Source of the DNA: Paramyrothecium sp. XJ0827
Taxonomy: Eukaryota; Ascomycota; Sordariomycetes; Hypocreales; Stachybotryaceae
Length of the DNA: 64,000 nucleotides
NCBI GenBank assembly: GCA_020881915.1
Contig: JAJFPB010000006.1
Coordinates: 3,968,001-4,032,000, forward strand
Reading direction: 5' to 3'
Shown: piece by piece, positions 43,878-55,870 of the stretch
Numbering within the stretch: position 1 is the stretch's first letter
Layout of the letters: each line of letters begins with the position of its first letter
Notes under the pieces: model-generated
The model's input: only the letters and a program-made list of their open reading frames with translations
What the model was told of the DNA's origin: nothing
The model's database searches: none
Position numbers and translations under genes: made by a program

Positions 43878-45729
43878 TCAGTTTACCGCGGTCGTTCGCT
43901 CACTCCCAGATTTACTCTGGGATGCACCATGCTCGCTTGCGGCATCGATCTCTTGCACCTTTGTCGTGTCCGAGACACGCGTTGCCTTCCAATCTGTTGA
44001 ACAACCAAGTCAGTATAATGAGTCTTCCGATAAGCTGGAACCGAATCGCGTAGCGAATCCAGGTGGACTTACGGCGGGTACGCCAGGCCGGAATGCCGGC
44101 TTCAAACATCTCATCGATATCTTCCAGCGACTTGTTGGAGAGTTCTGGCATCCAGAAGATGCCCCAGAAAAGTCCGAGCGCAGCAACAGCGCCAAATATG
44201 AAGCCCACTTTGGACCCGAGCCATGCTGGCTCGTTCAACATGAACGGCAGTGTAAATGTGACGATGAAGTTGAAGAGGTTGGACACAGTGAAGAAGATCA
44301 TCGTTGCCTTGTCTCGAAGTGTGATATGAGTTATTTCGGCCTTGACGACAAGGAGGCTGCAGTGAAGGACGCAATGATTAGCAAAGTTCTTGACTGGAAT
44401 GATGAGAGCCATGAAGGGTGATCATCGCGCGACTGAATAGTATATTTACTTACCATGCTCCAAAGGACGGGAAATAAGTGGCAGGAAACAGCATTGACAT
44501 GGCGACAATGCCCTCCTTCACTGAGCGACTGGGGTTATCGACGAGTCCCAATCCGCCCATAGTAAAGAGTGCCAACATGGTCAAAGTACCAGCCACGAAG
44601 TACATGGGGCGGCGGCCAGTCTTGTCGACAAAGAAAATAACGATCAGGGTGCCGGTACATAAAAGGACGCGCTTGATCATAGTTGCAGTAAATGGGTCAA
44701 AGACTCCAACGCTTTTTATGAAGATCGTGCCGTAGTTGGAAGCGAAGGACTGGCCTGTAGCCTGTGTGAGGGCCGAGGCGATCATACCGTGAATAGTTCG
44801 CTTCTGTAAGCACACGTTAGACATATTTCCATGTTTTCGAAACCTGGATACGGCACGTACTTTGTTGACACCCTTGAACAAGTCGGACCATTTGCCGGTA
44901 TATTTGTTTGTCTCCACTGTTTCAAGCAGGAACTTGGCCTCATCTTCCGCAGAATAGTCAGGATCGGCCCCGTTGAGGTAGGCGAGACTCTTGACGGCCT
45001 CCTCATATCTTCCCTTGCGGACCAGCCAGCGAGGGGATTCAGGAACAAGAAAAGACAACAGAATAGTTAGCACCGGCCAAATGAACATCAGTCCGAATGG
45101 GATGATCCAGCATCTATCGTCTGGGATCTTGCTGGTAAAGTTGAGAATGATGGACGCTATCAAACCGGCAAAGATGTGATCAAAGGCGTATAATGACACA
45201 AATGTGCCACGTACCGCGGCTGGCACGATCTCTGCCTGGTACATGGGGACCAACCAGGCCTCGATGCCGACGTGAATGTAAATGATCATGCGACCCGCAA
45301 ACATGTGGCCATAGGTCTTGGCTGTTATACAGAGGATGCAGCCGATGATGCTGATGAGGTTCATCCCAACGAGAACAACCTTTCGGCCCCATTTTTCTCC
45401 AACCTGAGCGCCGAGCACAACGCCCGCAGCGTAGGAGATGAGCGGCAACGAGTTAAGGTACGCAAGATTAGCGGAGGTAAAGCCGAAGCGGTTTTGAGAT
45501 GGGAGCCATTCTCCGAACCGTTCCTCAAAGGCTGCGCAAAGTCAGATTCAAGCAGGAGGTAGATAGTCGAGAAGCACTCACGTGTCATGGCCTGGGTTGA
45601 GCTGATGATGGATGTCTCAAATCCGAATGTGAAGACGCTGAGCGCCAACACGAATGTAGACCAGACAAGGTTGGTTGAGACATTCTCCGTTACCTTGGAG
45701 TTGTGCTTGGTTAAGTAGGAGAGAACCAT
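43878..45729 (-). CDS. MFS sugar transporter (sugar porter family)
   Basis: Five exons: 45582-45729, 44861-45531, 44454-44803, 44073-44356 and 43878-43993, giving 522 residues. Sugar-porter signatures: AGVVLGAQVGEKWGRKVVL (helix 2-3 loop GxxGxxxGRK), FLVPESPRWLVRKGRYEEA (PESPRWL after helix 6), VDKTGRRPMYF (GRR), ASALTQATGQSFASNYGTIF (helix 7) and PELSNKSLEDIDEMFEAGIPAW (helix 12 end, PET-like). The helix 7 sequence resembles the fungal maltose/alpha-glucoside permease subgroup more than hexose carriers (weak inference). The last exon encodes a hydrophilic tail. Plasma membrane proton symporter expected. Divergent from the arylsulfatase gene. Confidence 0.88.
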
Positions 45730-46432
45730 GATGGGCTATTATGCGAGCGCAGCGACTCTGCTCTGTGAAAACTCAGGAGAAACGAGTTGCCCTTCCAAGG
45801 ACCTGAGAGACGACTGGAGCTTTGAGACCTGTATTGTTTATGTCGATCTTGAAGGAGAACGGTCCTTATGTATTATCAACCACAACGCCAAAGAGACTCG
45901 CCTACACACTGAACTTCTAACATGACAACAGCCTCCTATCAAGAAATACAGAAGATGCTCTCAAACTTTGGTTCGGGATGATTCCGGCGGGCCAATGAAG
46001 TGCCACATTAGTTCATTATAGTCACTATGGTATCATCGCAATTAGCCTCGGAAACAAGCCCGGTTCAGGGCTACAATGCGCCATGGACCAATCAGCTTCG
46101 GTCTTCGGGTTGTTCCCCGAGATATTCTGGAGACACAGCTTGAAATGGCCCATTCGACCCCGATCCACCCAAATTGCATCATTTTGTTCCCCGAATGTAG
46201 TGGGACGGTTACGGGAGCACTTCCGAGGAAGTTCGGGGAACCATTTTCTCGAGCTGGGCGAATGCACCGGGGGACAACTTTGCCTTCTCAGGCACTCAAT
46301 TAGCCTCGTCTCTACAATTTTCATCATTTTCCAATTGTACTTTGCCAGTGTCCGCTACCCAATCCACATTGCGGTCTCATACGCCACCGTTGTTGATCGA
46401 TCCGAAAGTTGGGCCCTGTCCCAGCTACAACA
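45730..46432. promoter_or_regulatory. shared upstream region of sugar transporter and arylsulfatase
   Basis: 703 bp between divergent starts; no gene seen. The two genes may be co-regulated as an uptake and desulfation pair (inference). Confidence 0.35.
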
Positions 46433-48231
46433 ATGACCGTCCCACGAGAGAAACGCCCCAATTTCTTGATCTTCCTGGTCGATGATTTGGCGTTCTCGGA
46501 CACAGGCTGCTTCGGTGGAGAGATTTCGACACCGAACATTGACGAATTGGGTTACCATGGCCTGCGACTGACCGACTTTCACGCCTCAGCATTATGCTCA
46601 CCAACTCGAGCAATGCTTTTGACTGGCACGGATCATCACTTGACAGGGTTTGGTCAGCTTGCCGAATTCGTCAGAATATCGCCTTCGCACTTGGGCAAAC
46701 CAGGTTATGAAGGCTACCTGACCGAAAACACGGTGACTTTCCCACAACTACTGCAAGATGCGGGCTATTTCACTGCCATGGCGGGAAAGTGGCATCTCGG
46801 CAGTGACAAAGAGCACAGTCCTTTGCACAAAGGGTTTCACCGATCCTTCGCGATGTTGAATGGATGTTGCAATCATTTTGCTTGGGAGCCGCCAGTTGAG
46901 AACAAATCAGACGTCCCTCCATTCTTTTCTACGAACACAGCGGCATACCATCGCGAAGACGGTGAAGTTGTCACATCTCTTCCTGATGACTTTTATTCAT
47001 CCGACTACTATGCCAAGAAGCTGGTGGAATACTTGGAGGACCACAGACAGGATGCGTCCGAGCAGCCTTTCTTTGCATTCCTACCCTTCACGGCTGCACA
47101 CTGGCCCATCCAAGCGCCCAAGGAGAATTGCGACCATTACCTGGGGCGTTATGACGAAGGACCGCATGCGCTACATCGAGAACGCCTCGCCAAACAAAAG
47201 GAACTGGGATTGACACCGAAGACAGTAGTTCCTCACCCAATGGTAGCGCCCGAAGTCCCCGCGTGGGATGAAATGACCCCCGACGCGAAGGCAAGGTCGG
47301 CTCGGACGATGGAAGCATATGCTGGCATGGTGGAGAGGATGGACTACAACGTCGGCAAGGTCGTTGACTACTTGAAAAAGTCGGACCAATATGACAACAC
47401 GTACATCATCTTCATGAGTGATAACGGTTAGTAATGATCTGCTCTCTCAAAGGTCTCAAAGTCTCCAGGCTAACGTTGTCGAACTGTAGGCGCAGAAGGG
47501 GCTGCTATCGAGGCCGGACCAACGATGCAGGGCAATACGTTGGCCCACATGCAGCAATACTACGATAACTCGCTAGATAACATCGGCCGGGCGACATCAT
47601 ATTGCTGGTATGGACCGCTGTGGGCACAAGCCGGAACCGCACCCAGTCGACTTCATAAGTGGTTCAGCACCGAGGCGGTATTCGCGTGCCCTTCATCCTC
47701 TCAAAGGCGGGCTTGTCGCGGCCCTCCGGCATAGAAACTGCATTCGGCACCGTCATGGACCTCGCGCCCACGATTCTCGAACTCGCTGGCGCCAAGTCGC
47801 ACAACGGCGAGTACCGCGGGCGCCAAGTAGCCACAATCAGAGGAAAGTCCTGGGCAGATTGGCTCAAAGAGCCCACAAAAAGCGACATCCATGATCCCGA
47901 GTACGAGGTAGGATGGGAGTTGATGGGATCGGCTGCTTATCGAAAGGGTTTCTGGAAGGTCAACTGGGTTCACCCTCCGAAAGGCCCAGGGAAGTGGCAA
48001 TTATACGACCTGTCGACGGATCCGGGAGAGACGGCAGATCTTGCCGAGGAGTTCCCTCAGAAATTGGAGCAGCTTGTGGGTCTTTGGAAAACATATGCGA
48101 AGGACGTTGGCGTTGCTGGTCTGAAAAGTGAGATTGAACCCTTCCGTCAAATGAAGGTTGAGGAGAACCTGGATCATGTCACTTGGCTGCGGTTCCTGAA
48201 TACACACGATGAGGTTCACGCCTCGGCATAA
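46433..48231 (+). pseudogene. arylsulfatase with a one-base frameshift in exon 2
   Basis: Exon 1 46433-47426 and exon 2 47490-48231 (63-bp intron, GTTAGT donor, GGCTAACG branch). Type I sulfatase: metal Asp pair in FLVDDLAFSDTG (D17, D18), formylglycine motif CSPTR (C55), MAGKWHLG, FTAAHWPIQAPKE, FMSDNGAEGAA. It cleaves sulfate esters; the active-site Cys must be oxidised to formylglycine. Up to WFSTE the frame is perfect, but the next conserved block (GGIRVPFILSKAG) is in the frame one base back at about 47668-47676 (GAGGCGG). No intron with GT/AG fits. As written the protein ends at 47734 after 412 residues; without the lost base it would be 578. The rest of exon 2 is intact to 48231, so the lesion is recent or an assembly error. 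Confidence 0.75.
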
Positions 48232-48857
48232 CAAAATGGCACAATTGAAACTAATGTTACAAGTTAATTGTTCTGTAATACACAGTGCCACTTGTAGATC
48301 AGAATGGGATATATGCAGTGACGCTGTTTCGCCGTACGACTGTATGTAATCTTTGCCCTATCTTTCTTCATAGAACAAGAAGCAACGTGCTTCGTCACTG
48401 CTCACCCACACACTCGTCCTTTTTAGAGCCCGGCATCAAGATTGTAAGGACTCCAAGCCATTAGAATAAGGGCCCACACTGCTAGTATTCTCCACTAGAA
48501 AGGCTTAGACATTTACTTGGCTTTATTGAAGTTCTTTCTTTTCCGCTCAAATTGAATGGCGATCACAGAAAAAACCTGCTTATTGGTATATCAGTGAGCC
48601 TCTTGAATGAATTCCAGTGTCTACACAGTCGATTCACCTTCTGATAAGACTACATCGCTATACACATCCCAGCACGCCCTAGCACAATCCTCGGGACGAT
48701 AGCGCTTGTCTCACATCGACCAACGATGGTGACATCGGCGCCCAATCAAGATTAGGGGTGTCCTCCACCCGTGCTCCCCACATATGTGCTCCAGGAAGCT
48801 CCCCGTCTCCCGGCCATCCTCCCCGAGCTTCTGGCTGTTGTTCCGCAGGCCAGGGCA
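48232..48857. other. intergenic, no gene seen
   Basis: 626 bp; upstream region of the Zn2Cys6 regulator. The regulator's reading frame stays open upstream to 48771, but without family features. Confidence 0.4.
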
Positions 48858-51800
48858 ATGAGTGAGGAGCAGCCAGCCGCGAAGCGACCCAAGATACGTC
48901 TGGCTTGCCAGGAATGTCGCGACCGCAAGATACGCTGTGATGGCGGTCGCCCCATCTGCAATTCATGCTCTCGGAAGAGGTCACCGCGGGGGCGGTGCGT
49001 TTACATGGAACCAAGCAATAGCACGGATGTGGGTTATGTTAGATCTCTCGAAAACCGAATCCGCAGCCTAGAGCAAGGCCTCCTACAGTCATCGACAACG
49101 CAAACAGATCATTCGCTCCATCATGCACAACCAATTCACATCTCGTCTGCCGAAACCTTGGCCACATTAAGATACGGCCCGGGGTACCATGCTCCGACCG
49201 TTGCACCGACACCACGTCCAGTTGCCAATTCAATGCCTCGAGAAGCACCTCCAAGGCTTTTGGACTCTCGTGGGCGACTGCTGCCTGCATCGGCACAAGA
49301 ATCGTCTTCCTCTTCGACAATCAGGGCCGAAAAGTCCGCCGCGGTGATGCCTACAGTTGGTTCTTTGACAACCCCGGAAGACGCTTCATCAAATGGTTTA
49401 CCCTACTCGAGAAGGGGGTCTCATCACGGCCGAGACTATGCAAGCAGCCCATCTTCATCCTCCAGAAGACAATGTTCAGTCCAAGCTTCAGCGCGCACAG
49501 GTCAGGAAGAAGAAGTCGCCAATCAGCCAGAACGCAACAGGGAAGCCGGCGATGACGTCCCAAATACGCAGGAGAGGAGCACCATGGGAACAGAAGGCAT
49601 TGTGGAAGGGGCGTCCGGCACAGTGGATGGCTCTTCTGTTTACCTAGGACTTTCCAGCGCCGCTGCTTTTATACACGAAATCCGAGTCCACTCTCCAAAG
49701 CGTCGGCGAGAGAACGGGAGCACCGCTTCACCGGGAATTGAGCGCGAACGTCGCACGGCCATATCTACAGCCTCTGAGAACTCGCGGCGGCGACAAACCT
49801 ATGAGCAGGAGATGACATCTCTCATGCAACAAATTGTCCTTCCGCCACGACAATTTGCCGATGCTCGTTTGCAAATCTACTGGACCTACTTTTATCCTTT
49901 CAACCCTCTCCTGCACCGGAACACATTCCAGCGACGGTGGGTCAATTACGACAATGTTATTCACATTTCTAACTATGATTAGATATGAAGAAGTTTGGAG
50001 TACCGGCATGTTGACAAATGGGTCTCGTGCTCCATCCGACAACGACGCAACTGATCTTGACTATATGCGCGCGTTTTACGCCCTCGTCAATATCTTGATT
50101 GCACTTGGGTCGTTGTACGCAGATCCAGTCAATGAAAGCCCTTCGACTGAGCAATCCGTCACCACAACAGGCCACATATTCTACGAGCGTGCCGAGAGCC
50201 TAATAACTAGAAAGACCATGAATCACAGCAACATTCTATCTGTCCAAGTGTTTATTCTCATGGCACAATATCTCCAGACCACCGGACTGGTGAACAAATG
50301 CTGGATAACCGTTGGAACTGCCATCCGGATAGCTCAAGGTTTCGGTATTCATCTTGACCGCGCCAGTGAAAGTCAAGCACAGCAGCAAGAGAGGAGACGC
50401 ACATGGGCCTATTGCGTCCAAATGGATCGGTAAGGCTTGCTTCTCCTCAATACTCCTGCAAGCTATGGGTTGACAGATTTACCTAGCACCCTGGCCATGA
50501 TCTTCGGAAGACCCCCAATGGTTACATGGCCCTCCAAGGACCCTGCGCCAGACCTAACTGATGACGATATGCTGTCAACGGAGCCGTACTCCAGCGCCGA
50601 GGTGACACCCAAGGTCGAGAAATCGATCCTAGGATTTTTTGTGCATTCTGTGAGATTTTCTGAGATCATGCTTGAAGTTCTCCGGTACGTAACGCCAAAT
50701 ATCGGGACCAGCCCGACATTTACTTACCATGATACTTCAGGGTCCTGTACACTCAGTCACCTATGCAAGACAAGGATAGCCATCCGGGGCAATTTCAGAT
50801 CGATGACTATCATCATCTCTTCGCCCTTGATGCTGCATTAGCCCAGTGGCGTAGTCAATTACCAAGCAGCCTCATTGTGAATCCGGAAGATGACCTCGTG
50901 GGTAACAGTGTATCCATGAGCCAATCCATCGCAATCCTCTGTCGGTATGATTATTTCCACTGCAAAATCATTTACCAATTGCAGACACGGTTTCAAACTT
51001 CTTTCAATACTTCATCTAACGAGCAACAGGTACTTACATCTGAAGATCTTGCTTTTCCGACCAGCCACCGTTGAGGCAACGAAGAACACCCTCTGCACTA
51101 CCTACAACTCCGACCCGAAGTACCCAGCATTAACAGAGCTTCAAAGACACATGTTCATAGGATGCGTTCACTCATGTGTGTTTGCAGCACAGAACCTCAT
51201 CGAGGTGATCCATGTGAGGTGTACAGGAAGCTTGAAAAGACTACCCAACTGGTGGTACACCACCTTTTGTACGTTTCCAGCTGGTCAATGACCTGCTTAT
51301 CTTGATTCACAAGATATTCCGACTAATAATCCAGGTCTGTCTTAGACATTTTTACTGCTAGCACGGTCCTCTTGGCTGTCCTTTTATCACCGGACGTCCA
51401 GTCACTTCTTCCTCAGACGATCGATCCCTTGGAGACGACCTGGAAAAAAGCAATCGAGGTGTTGGCTATATATGAGGAAGAGGGCTGTAAATTCGCCGAA
51501 CAGTGCGCAAAAACATTACAAACAGCGCTCAGCCAAGGGTTACGAGATTTAAGATCTCATTCAAGAGGTAATAGCGTCACAGTTTACCTTTCACTCCCCA
51601 CGCACTATGCTTCCAAGAGATCTCAACTCTTACTGATGAATCGAACGACATAGGCAGCTTTGCGGCAGATACAGAGCATGTGAACCATGCAGACGACGGA
51701 CACTCCGAACCATGGAGTGGGCAAAAAAGGACGGCGGGTCCACCACCAGACAACGAGATGTCGGACGGAAGCAATGGCAACGAAAGATCGGGGGATTATT

Positions 51801-51871
51801 GGTGGCAGACGGCTGGATTGAACTGGCTCGATTTTATTGATAACTCTGGTGACTTTGTAGTTGATAATTGA
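48858..51871 (+). CDS. Zn2Cys6 transcription factor with fungal-specific regulatory domain
   Basis: Seven exons: 48858-49936, 49983-50429, 50487-50684, 50741-50989, 51030-51268, 51346-51567 and 51654-51871, all in phase, 883 residues. The zinc cluster is C17, C20, C27, C34, C37, C47 (RLACQECRDRKIRCDGGRPIC), followed by a short coiled coil (VGYVRSLENRIRSLEQGLL) for dimerisation. A long Ser/Pro/Arg-rich linker leads to the regulatory domain of the xylanolytic activator type: IYWTYFYPFNPLLHRNTF, WITVGTAIRIAQGFGIHLDR, RRRTWAYCVQMDR-TLAMIFGRPPMV, RYLHLKILLFRPAT, NWWYTTF-YIFTASTVLLAVLL. The C-terminal Asp/Trp-rich tail (WWQTAGLNWLDFID) could be an activation patch. Introns are 40-86 bp. Possibly controls neighbouring catabolic genes; unproven. 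Confidence 0.88.
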
Positions 51872-52247
51872 GGACATCAGTTTGTATCCCTGGCTACTCA
51901 TTCTTTGGGCCCATTGTGCTTGGATAACCCTCGTAGCAACATACGGAATTACTTCTCTGTACACATGTATGATGTCAAAAATACTCGACTGATCTTGTTT
52001 TTCTTTTCTTTCTGATTTCCTTTATTCGCTCAGGGAAATAGGAGCTGATGCTTTGGCTAGTTGTGCAGTCGCAATAAACAAACAATATTGAGGTGACGCT
52101 GTACAGGGTAGGCACTTTAAGCAGATTTTTAGACAGGAGCTCGATCATGTTATTCTTGCCTGCAATCTATATCAAGTTCTTGTTTATAATCTGGGCTCTA
52201 AATATCATAAGATACAATTGTAATCACCTATCGTTTATACATGGCTG
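51872..52247. other. convergent intergenic, no gene seen
   Basis: 376 bp between the 3' ends of the regulator and the acyl-CoA oxidase; AT-rich UTR-like sequence only. Confidence 0.4.
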
Positions 52248-54356
52248 TTACAGTTTCGCCTTCACGCCCTGTGGCGGGCCACTTCTGAACAGGACAGACG
52301 ACTCCGGATATGGATCGATGACAACGTCGTTGAGCGGGTTGAGCTCGGAGGCTCTGTGGAACAGGTCCTCGTAGACCTTGCCGTCGTAGCGCCCCAACGA
52401 GCTGTCCAGCTGCCAGTCGGGGAACTTCCAGGCGTCAACCAGGCGAATGGTGTGCGGTCGAATGTCGGTCAAGAGGGTGAAGCTGCGCTTGGTGCGCGCC
52501 AGTTGGATTTGGCGCACCGTCGTGGCCGCGCTGGTGAAGAACTCGGACGCGTGCGACTGCAGGTGGTGCAGGGAGAAGAGCTGGAAAAGCTTCTGAAGCA
52601 GGGCCACCGTCTCCAGGTTGAGCGAGGACGTCGTCGCCTCGTCCTGCAGCGCCTCGTAGAAGTAGTTGACCACGAGATACTGTGCGTATGCCGTGGACAG
52701 GCGCCAGAAGTCGACGAGGAGGCTGTTCCAGGGTCGCTTCTCCTCGTCGCGGTGCTTGAGCGCCTCCAGGGTCAGGAACGCCACGCGCCAGGCGAATGCG
52801 TCGACGAGGTCCTTGTCGTTGTCGAGGACGTCGAAAGCCGCACCGATGTCCTGGCGGCGGATGAACTCCTTGAGGATGCGCGAGATGCTGTTATCGGCCG
52901 CCTTGCCGGCCACGACGGCACGCGCCGACTTCAGGAGATAGCGCGCCACCTGCTGGGTGAGCATGTAGTTGTCGCCCTCCCAAGTCACGGTGGGCAGATA
53001 GTCGGCATACCAGCTGCCGATGCCGGAGAAGGCCGAGTAGCCGTGTCCGCCGCAGGCACGGCGGCAGACCTCGAGGCCCTCTGCGGCCGTCGTGGACGCA
53101 AAGGCCTTGAGCGCGCACGAAATGGCGTGCAGATCGGCGAGCTGGTCGCTACCAGGGTTGAGCTCCTCGGGCCCAGCTCCGCGCTTTGACTCGTTGGCGT
53201 CTTGCGCATCGCGGCCCCTGGCCATGCGCTTCTGGTTCTCGTTGTAGATGTTGATCATGGCGCGGCCGGTGAAGTGGAGGGCGTAGGAGGCTGCCAGCAG
53301 CGGTAGGATGCGGTGCTGCACCATGGTGTAGTTGAGGACCTGGTTCTCCCCCGTCTCGTTCTCGTCGGCGTCGCGGTCCTGGAACTGGCGACGCACAGCA
53401 CAGTATCTGGCCGCAATTGTCACGCCCCGAGCGAGCACCGACCCCGACTGGAGGACAATCGAAGAGCGGATGTAGGTCAGGGTGCCGTATATCAAGGCCG
53501 GGTTCGCTGGCCGGATGTACTTGCTCGTCTCTGGATCCACGCCGGAGAAGCGGCTCAGCATGTTGATGTGGGGGACCTTGACGTGGTTGAAGAGCAGGAA
53601 TCCATTGTCCATGGTGTTGTATCCGAATTTGGGGCCGATATCGCCGACGTGGACATTGGGAAGCGGCTCATGTGTCTTGAGATCGCGAACCTGCACGACA
53701 AAGGGATGCGGACCATAGGATTTGCCGCCCAGGATGAGTTGCGCTACGACAACGGCATGGTTTGCAGCCTTGCCGAGGGATCCGATCCACCACTTGGAGG
53801 CGGTCAGATGGGGCGAATGGATTGTGAATGTCTTGTCCTCGGGATTCCACGTGGCTGTTGTCTCGAGGCCGCGGACGTTGGAGCCGTGGCCAAGCTCTGT
53901 TTGCGCGTAGCAGCCGATGTACTCGTAGTCCTCGGCCTTCTTGAGGAACAAGTTGTGCTGCTCCGGCGTGCCCTGCTCCTGGAGAGTCTTCAGGAACATG
54001 CTCGCATGCAAGCCGTACGGCGTCGGCTCGCTGATGAGGTCATTGGCGGCTTGGTAGTCATCCTGGCTCCAGTTGTGCTTGACAGACAGCCGTCGCAATG
54101 CTTTTCCGCGGGCCAGCGCCGCCTCAATCCTGTCTGTCCGACCTCGGAAGTAGTTCTGGGACTTGTCAAACACGGGCTCGGCCTGAAGGATCTCCAAGAT
54201 CTTGGAGTTGCGGTCCAGCGCCTTTTGCGTGAATAAAAACGCCGCGAGCTGCTCCACGTCGAGAGTCGACTTGGCCCTCTCCTGCTCGAGGAGCTCAGAA
54301 CCCTGGGGACCGGAGGGTTTGAGGGCCTTGACCCAGTCTGGGTTTGGGGGAGGCAT
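52248..54356 (-). CDS. peroxisomal acyl-coenzyme A oxidase
   Basis: A single exon of 702 residues from ATG 54356 (MPPPNPDWVKAL), the normal length of the family. It catalyses the first step of peroxisomal beta-oxidation: acyl-CoA plus O2 to trans-2-enoyl-CoA plus hydrogen peroxide, with FAD. Visible marks: YEYIGCYAQTELGHGSNVRG and ATWNPEDKTFTIHSP (FAD and acyl-CoA site), GDIGPKFGYNTMDNGFLLF, RRQFQ, CRRACGGHGYSAFSG and PTVTWEGDNYMLTQQVARYL carrying the conserved catalytic-Glu region WEGDN. The C terminus AKL is a type 1 peroxisomal signal variant. The frame continues upstream to 54797 through a simple repeat, but that part is not family-like and is taken as leader. Confidence 0.95.
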   Translation of the reverse strand: MPPPNPDWVKALKPSGPQGSELLEQERAKSTLDVEQLAAFLFTQKALDRNSKILEILQAEPVFDKSQNYFRGRTDRIEAALARGKALRRLSVKHNWSQDDYQAANDLISEPTPYGLHASMFLKTLQEQGTPEQHNLFLKKAEDYEYIGCYAQTELGHGSNVRGLETTATWNPEDKTFTIHSPHLTASKWWIGSLGKAANHAVVVAQLILGGKSYGPHPFVVQVRDLKTHEPLPNVHVGDIGPKFGYNTMDNGFLLFNHVKVPHINMLSRFSGVDPETSKYIRPANPALIYGTLTYIRSSIVLQSGSVLARGVTIAARYCAVRRQFQDRDADENETGENQVLNYTMVQHRILPLLAASYALHFTGRAMINIYNENQKRMARGRDAQDANESKRGAGPEELNPGSDQLADLHAISCALKAFASTTAAEGLEVCRRACGGHGYSAFSGIGSWYADYLPTVTWEGDNYMLTQQVARYLLKSARAVVAGKAADNSISRILKEFIRRQDIGAAFDVLDNDKDLVDAFAWRVAFLTLEALKHRDEEKRPWNSLLVDFWRLSTAYAQYLVVNYFYEALQDEATTSSLNLETVALLQKLFQLFSLHHLQSHASEFFTSAATTVRQIQLARTKRSFTLLTDIRPHTIRLVDAWKFPDWQLDSSLGRYDGKVYEDLFHRASELNPLNDVVIDPYPESSVLFRSGPPQGVKAKL

Positions 54357-55870
54357 TTTGGCCGGGCGTGAGGGAATTGGCTGGCAATTGACGTAACACG
54401 ACCAAATGCTCGGAAACTCGGTAATGACGATGAATTGAGAGAATTGAGGAGAGGTCGGAATGCAGGGACCTGATTGTGTTTTGAGAGCGTTGGAGCCGAG
54501 CTTCGATCCCCGCCGTGACGAGACACGATCCAAGCATCCTCGGCAATTCCACCGGTCATCGAAGGGATCTGGCTTAACCGAGACGCTAACAATGTCCCGA
54601 GGATCAAGGTGACAAATGGCGCTAGCGCACGCGTCACGTTGAGCTAAAGACAGGGCTAGAGACAGAGACAGAGACAGAGACAGAGCTAGAGCCAGAACAG
54701 CATCGCCGCCCGGTTGTGGAAGCGATTGACGCGTGTCTCGCGGCGGTCTGGCAAGACACAAGAGAACGTATTGGGGAGCATCGCAAATGTTTCTCATCGG
54801 CAGTGCTCTTGGAGTTTTGCGGCCTGATGGTAGGCTTCAGCGTGATTGACTTGGCGCTCATGGGTCTGGCGAGGACTTGCGATCTGGAGTCAATGATCAA
54901 TGCCTTCTTGTTTCTCGCCCCCGCTGACATCATACATCCCAATCCCTACAACTGAGCTTCGACTGAAGGGTGATGAAGCGAGTTTTCGCAACCAAGAGCG
55001 CATGTTATTTTCGAGAAGCAGCCCGTGGTTGGTCATTGGAGTCATCATTAGCACCAATGCAATGTACAATGCAGCGGGAAACACTTCAAAAGTGACAATT
55101 GCAAACTCGTGCTCTAAAAAAAAATTAAAAAAATAAGTAAATGAATAACTGAAGTTAATAAACTTGTTTTTATTCACTTTTTAAAAGCTTAACATTGCAT
55201 TTCGAGGTATCCCAAATTTGGATTGTGCATAAGAAAGCACTTTGCTTTGACCACTATTAGGTACCGTTGCCGTCGCATTCTCACCTCTGAGGCTACAGGC
55301 GCTCATGTCATTCCTCGCGATGGATGGTTAAAATGCTGCATTTTCTGCTTTTTACGAGGAGGATTAAGTCATGTTGCTTCAGTGCATGGTGTCAAAATGC
55401 TCCTGCAGATAGCTCTTAAATAACATAGCGTCGACTGAGCCTGGGGCCATTGGTGTCGTCTCCCATGCATTAGACTGCATTTATTAGACGCAAAGAGAGG
55501 TGTACATATCGTGAAACTCTGGAAAAAACTACCTGTCGTCAGTATAAAGTTCTACATGTGACACAACCAATGCTTTCACCAATTGAAATCACACGACATT
55601 GGTGCTAAATCGTTTTGGAGTTAACAATGCTGAAGCTATTTACAGGCTATACATGATGAAACTTGACTCAGAATCCCCAGCTCAGGGGTTTGTCTAAGCC
55701 GCTCTATATGCTCTCAGCTACACGCGAACAGAGCCCACAAATTCAACGCTCAACCCGCTCCCTCCGACTTCTAACGCTTGAGGCAGCGAGTGACAAACCC
55801 AGCCGGCCGTCAAAGCAACAACATGATCGAAGATAGTCCGCCTTCCACCACTGATGAGAGACGCACAGCC
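54357..55870. other. intergenic, acyl-CoA oxidase upstream region
   Basis: 1.5 kb. Holds the GAGACA repeat at 54648-54697 and AT-rich sequence at about 55115-55190. No gene seen. Confidence 0.4.
54648..54697. repeat. GAGACA simple sequence repeat
   Basis: Imperfect six-base tandem (CAGGGCTAGAGACAGAGACAGAGA and on), about 50 bp, about 290 bp upstream of the acyl-CoA oxidase ATG. The repeat explains the Ser/Leu alternation in the extended open frame there. Confidence 0.8.

Noticed and set aside
43878..48231. Sulfated-sugar uptake operon formed by the transporter and sulfatase
   Set aside because: They are divergent and could share a promoter, but substrate linkage cannot be shown from sequence and the sulfatase frame is broken here.
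54357..54797. N-terminal extension of the acyl-CoA oxidase frame to 54797
   Set aside because: The extension is encoded by a GAGACA repeat and other non-family sequence; the normal family start MPPPNPDW is at 54356 and gives the standard length.
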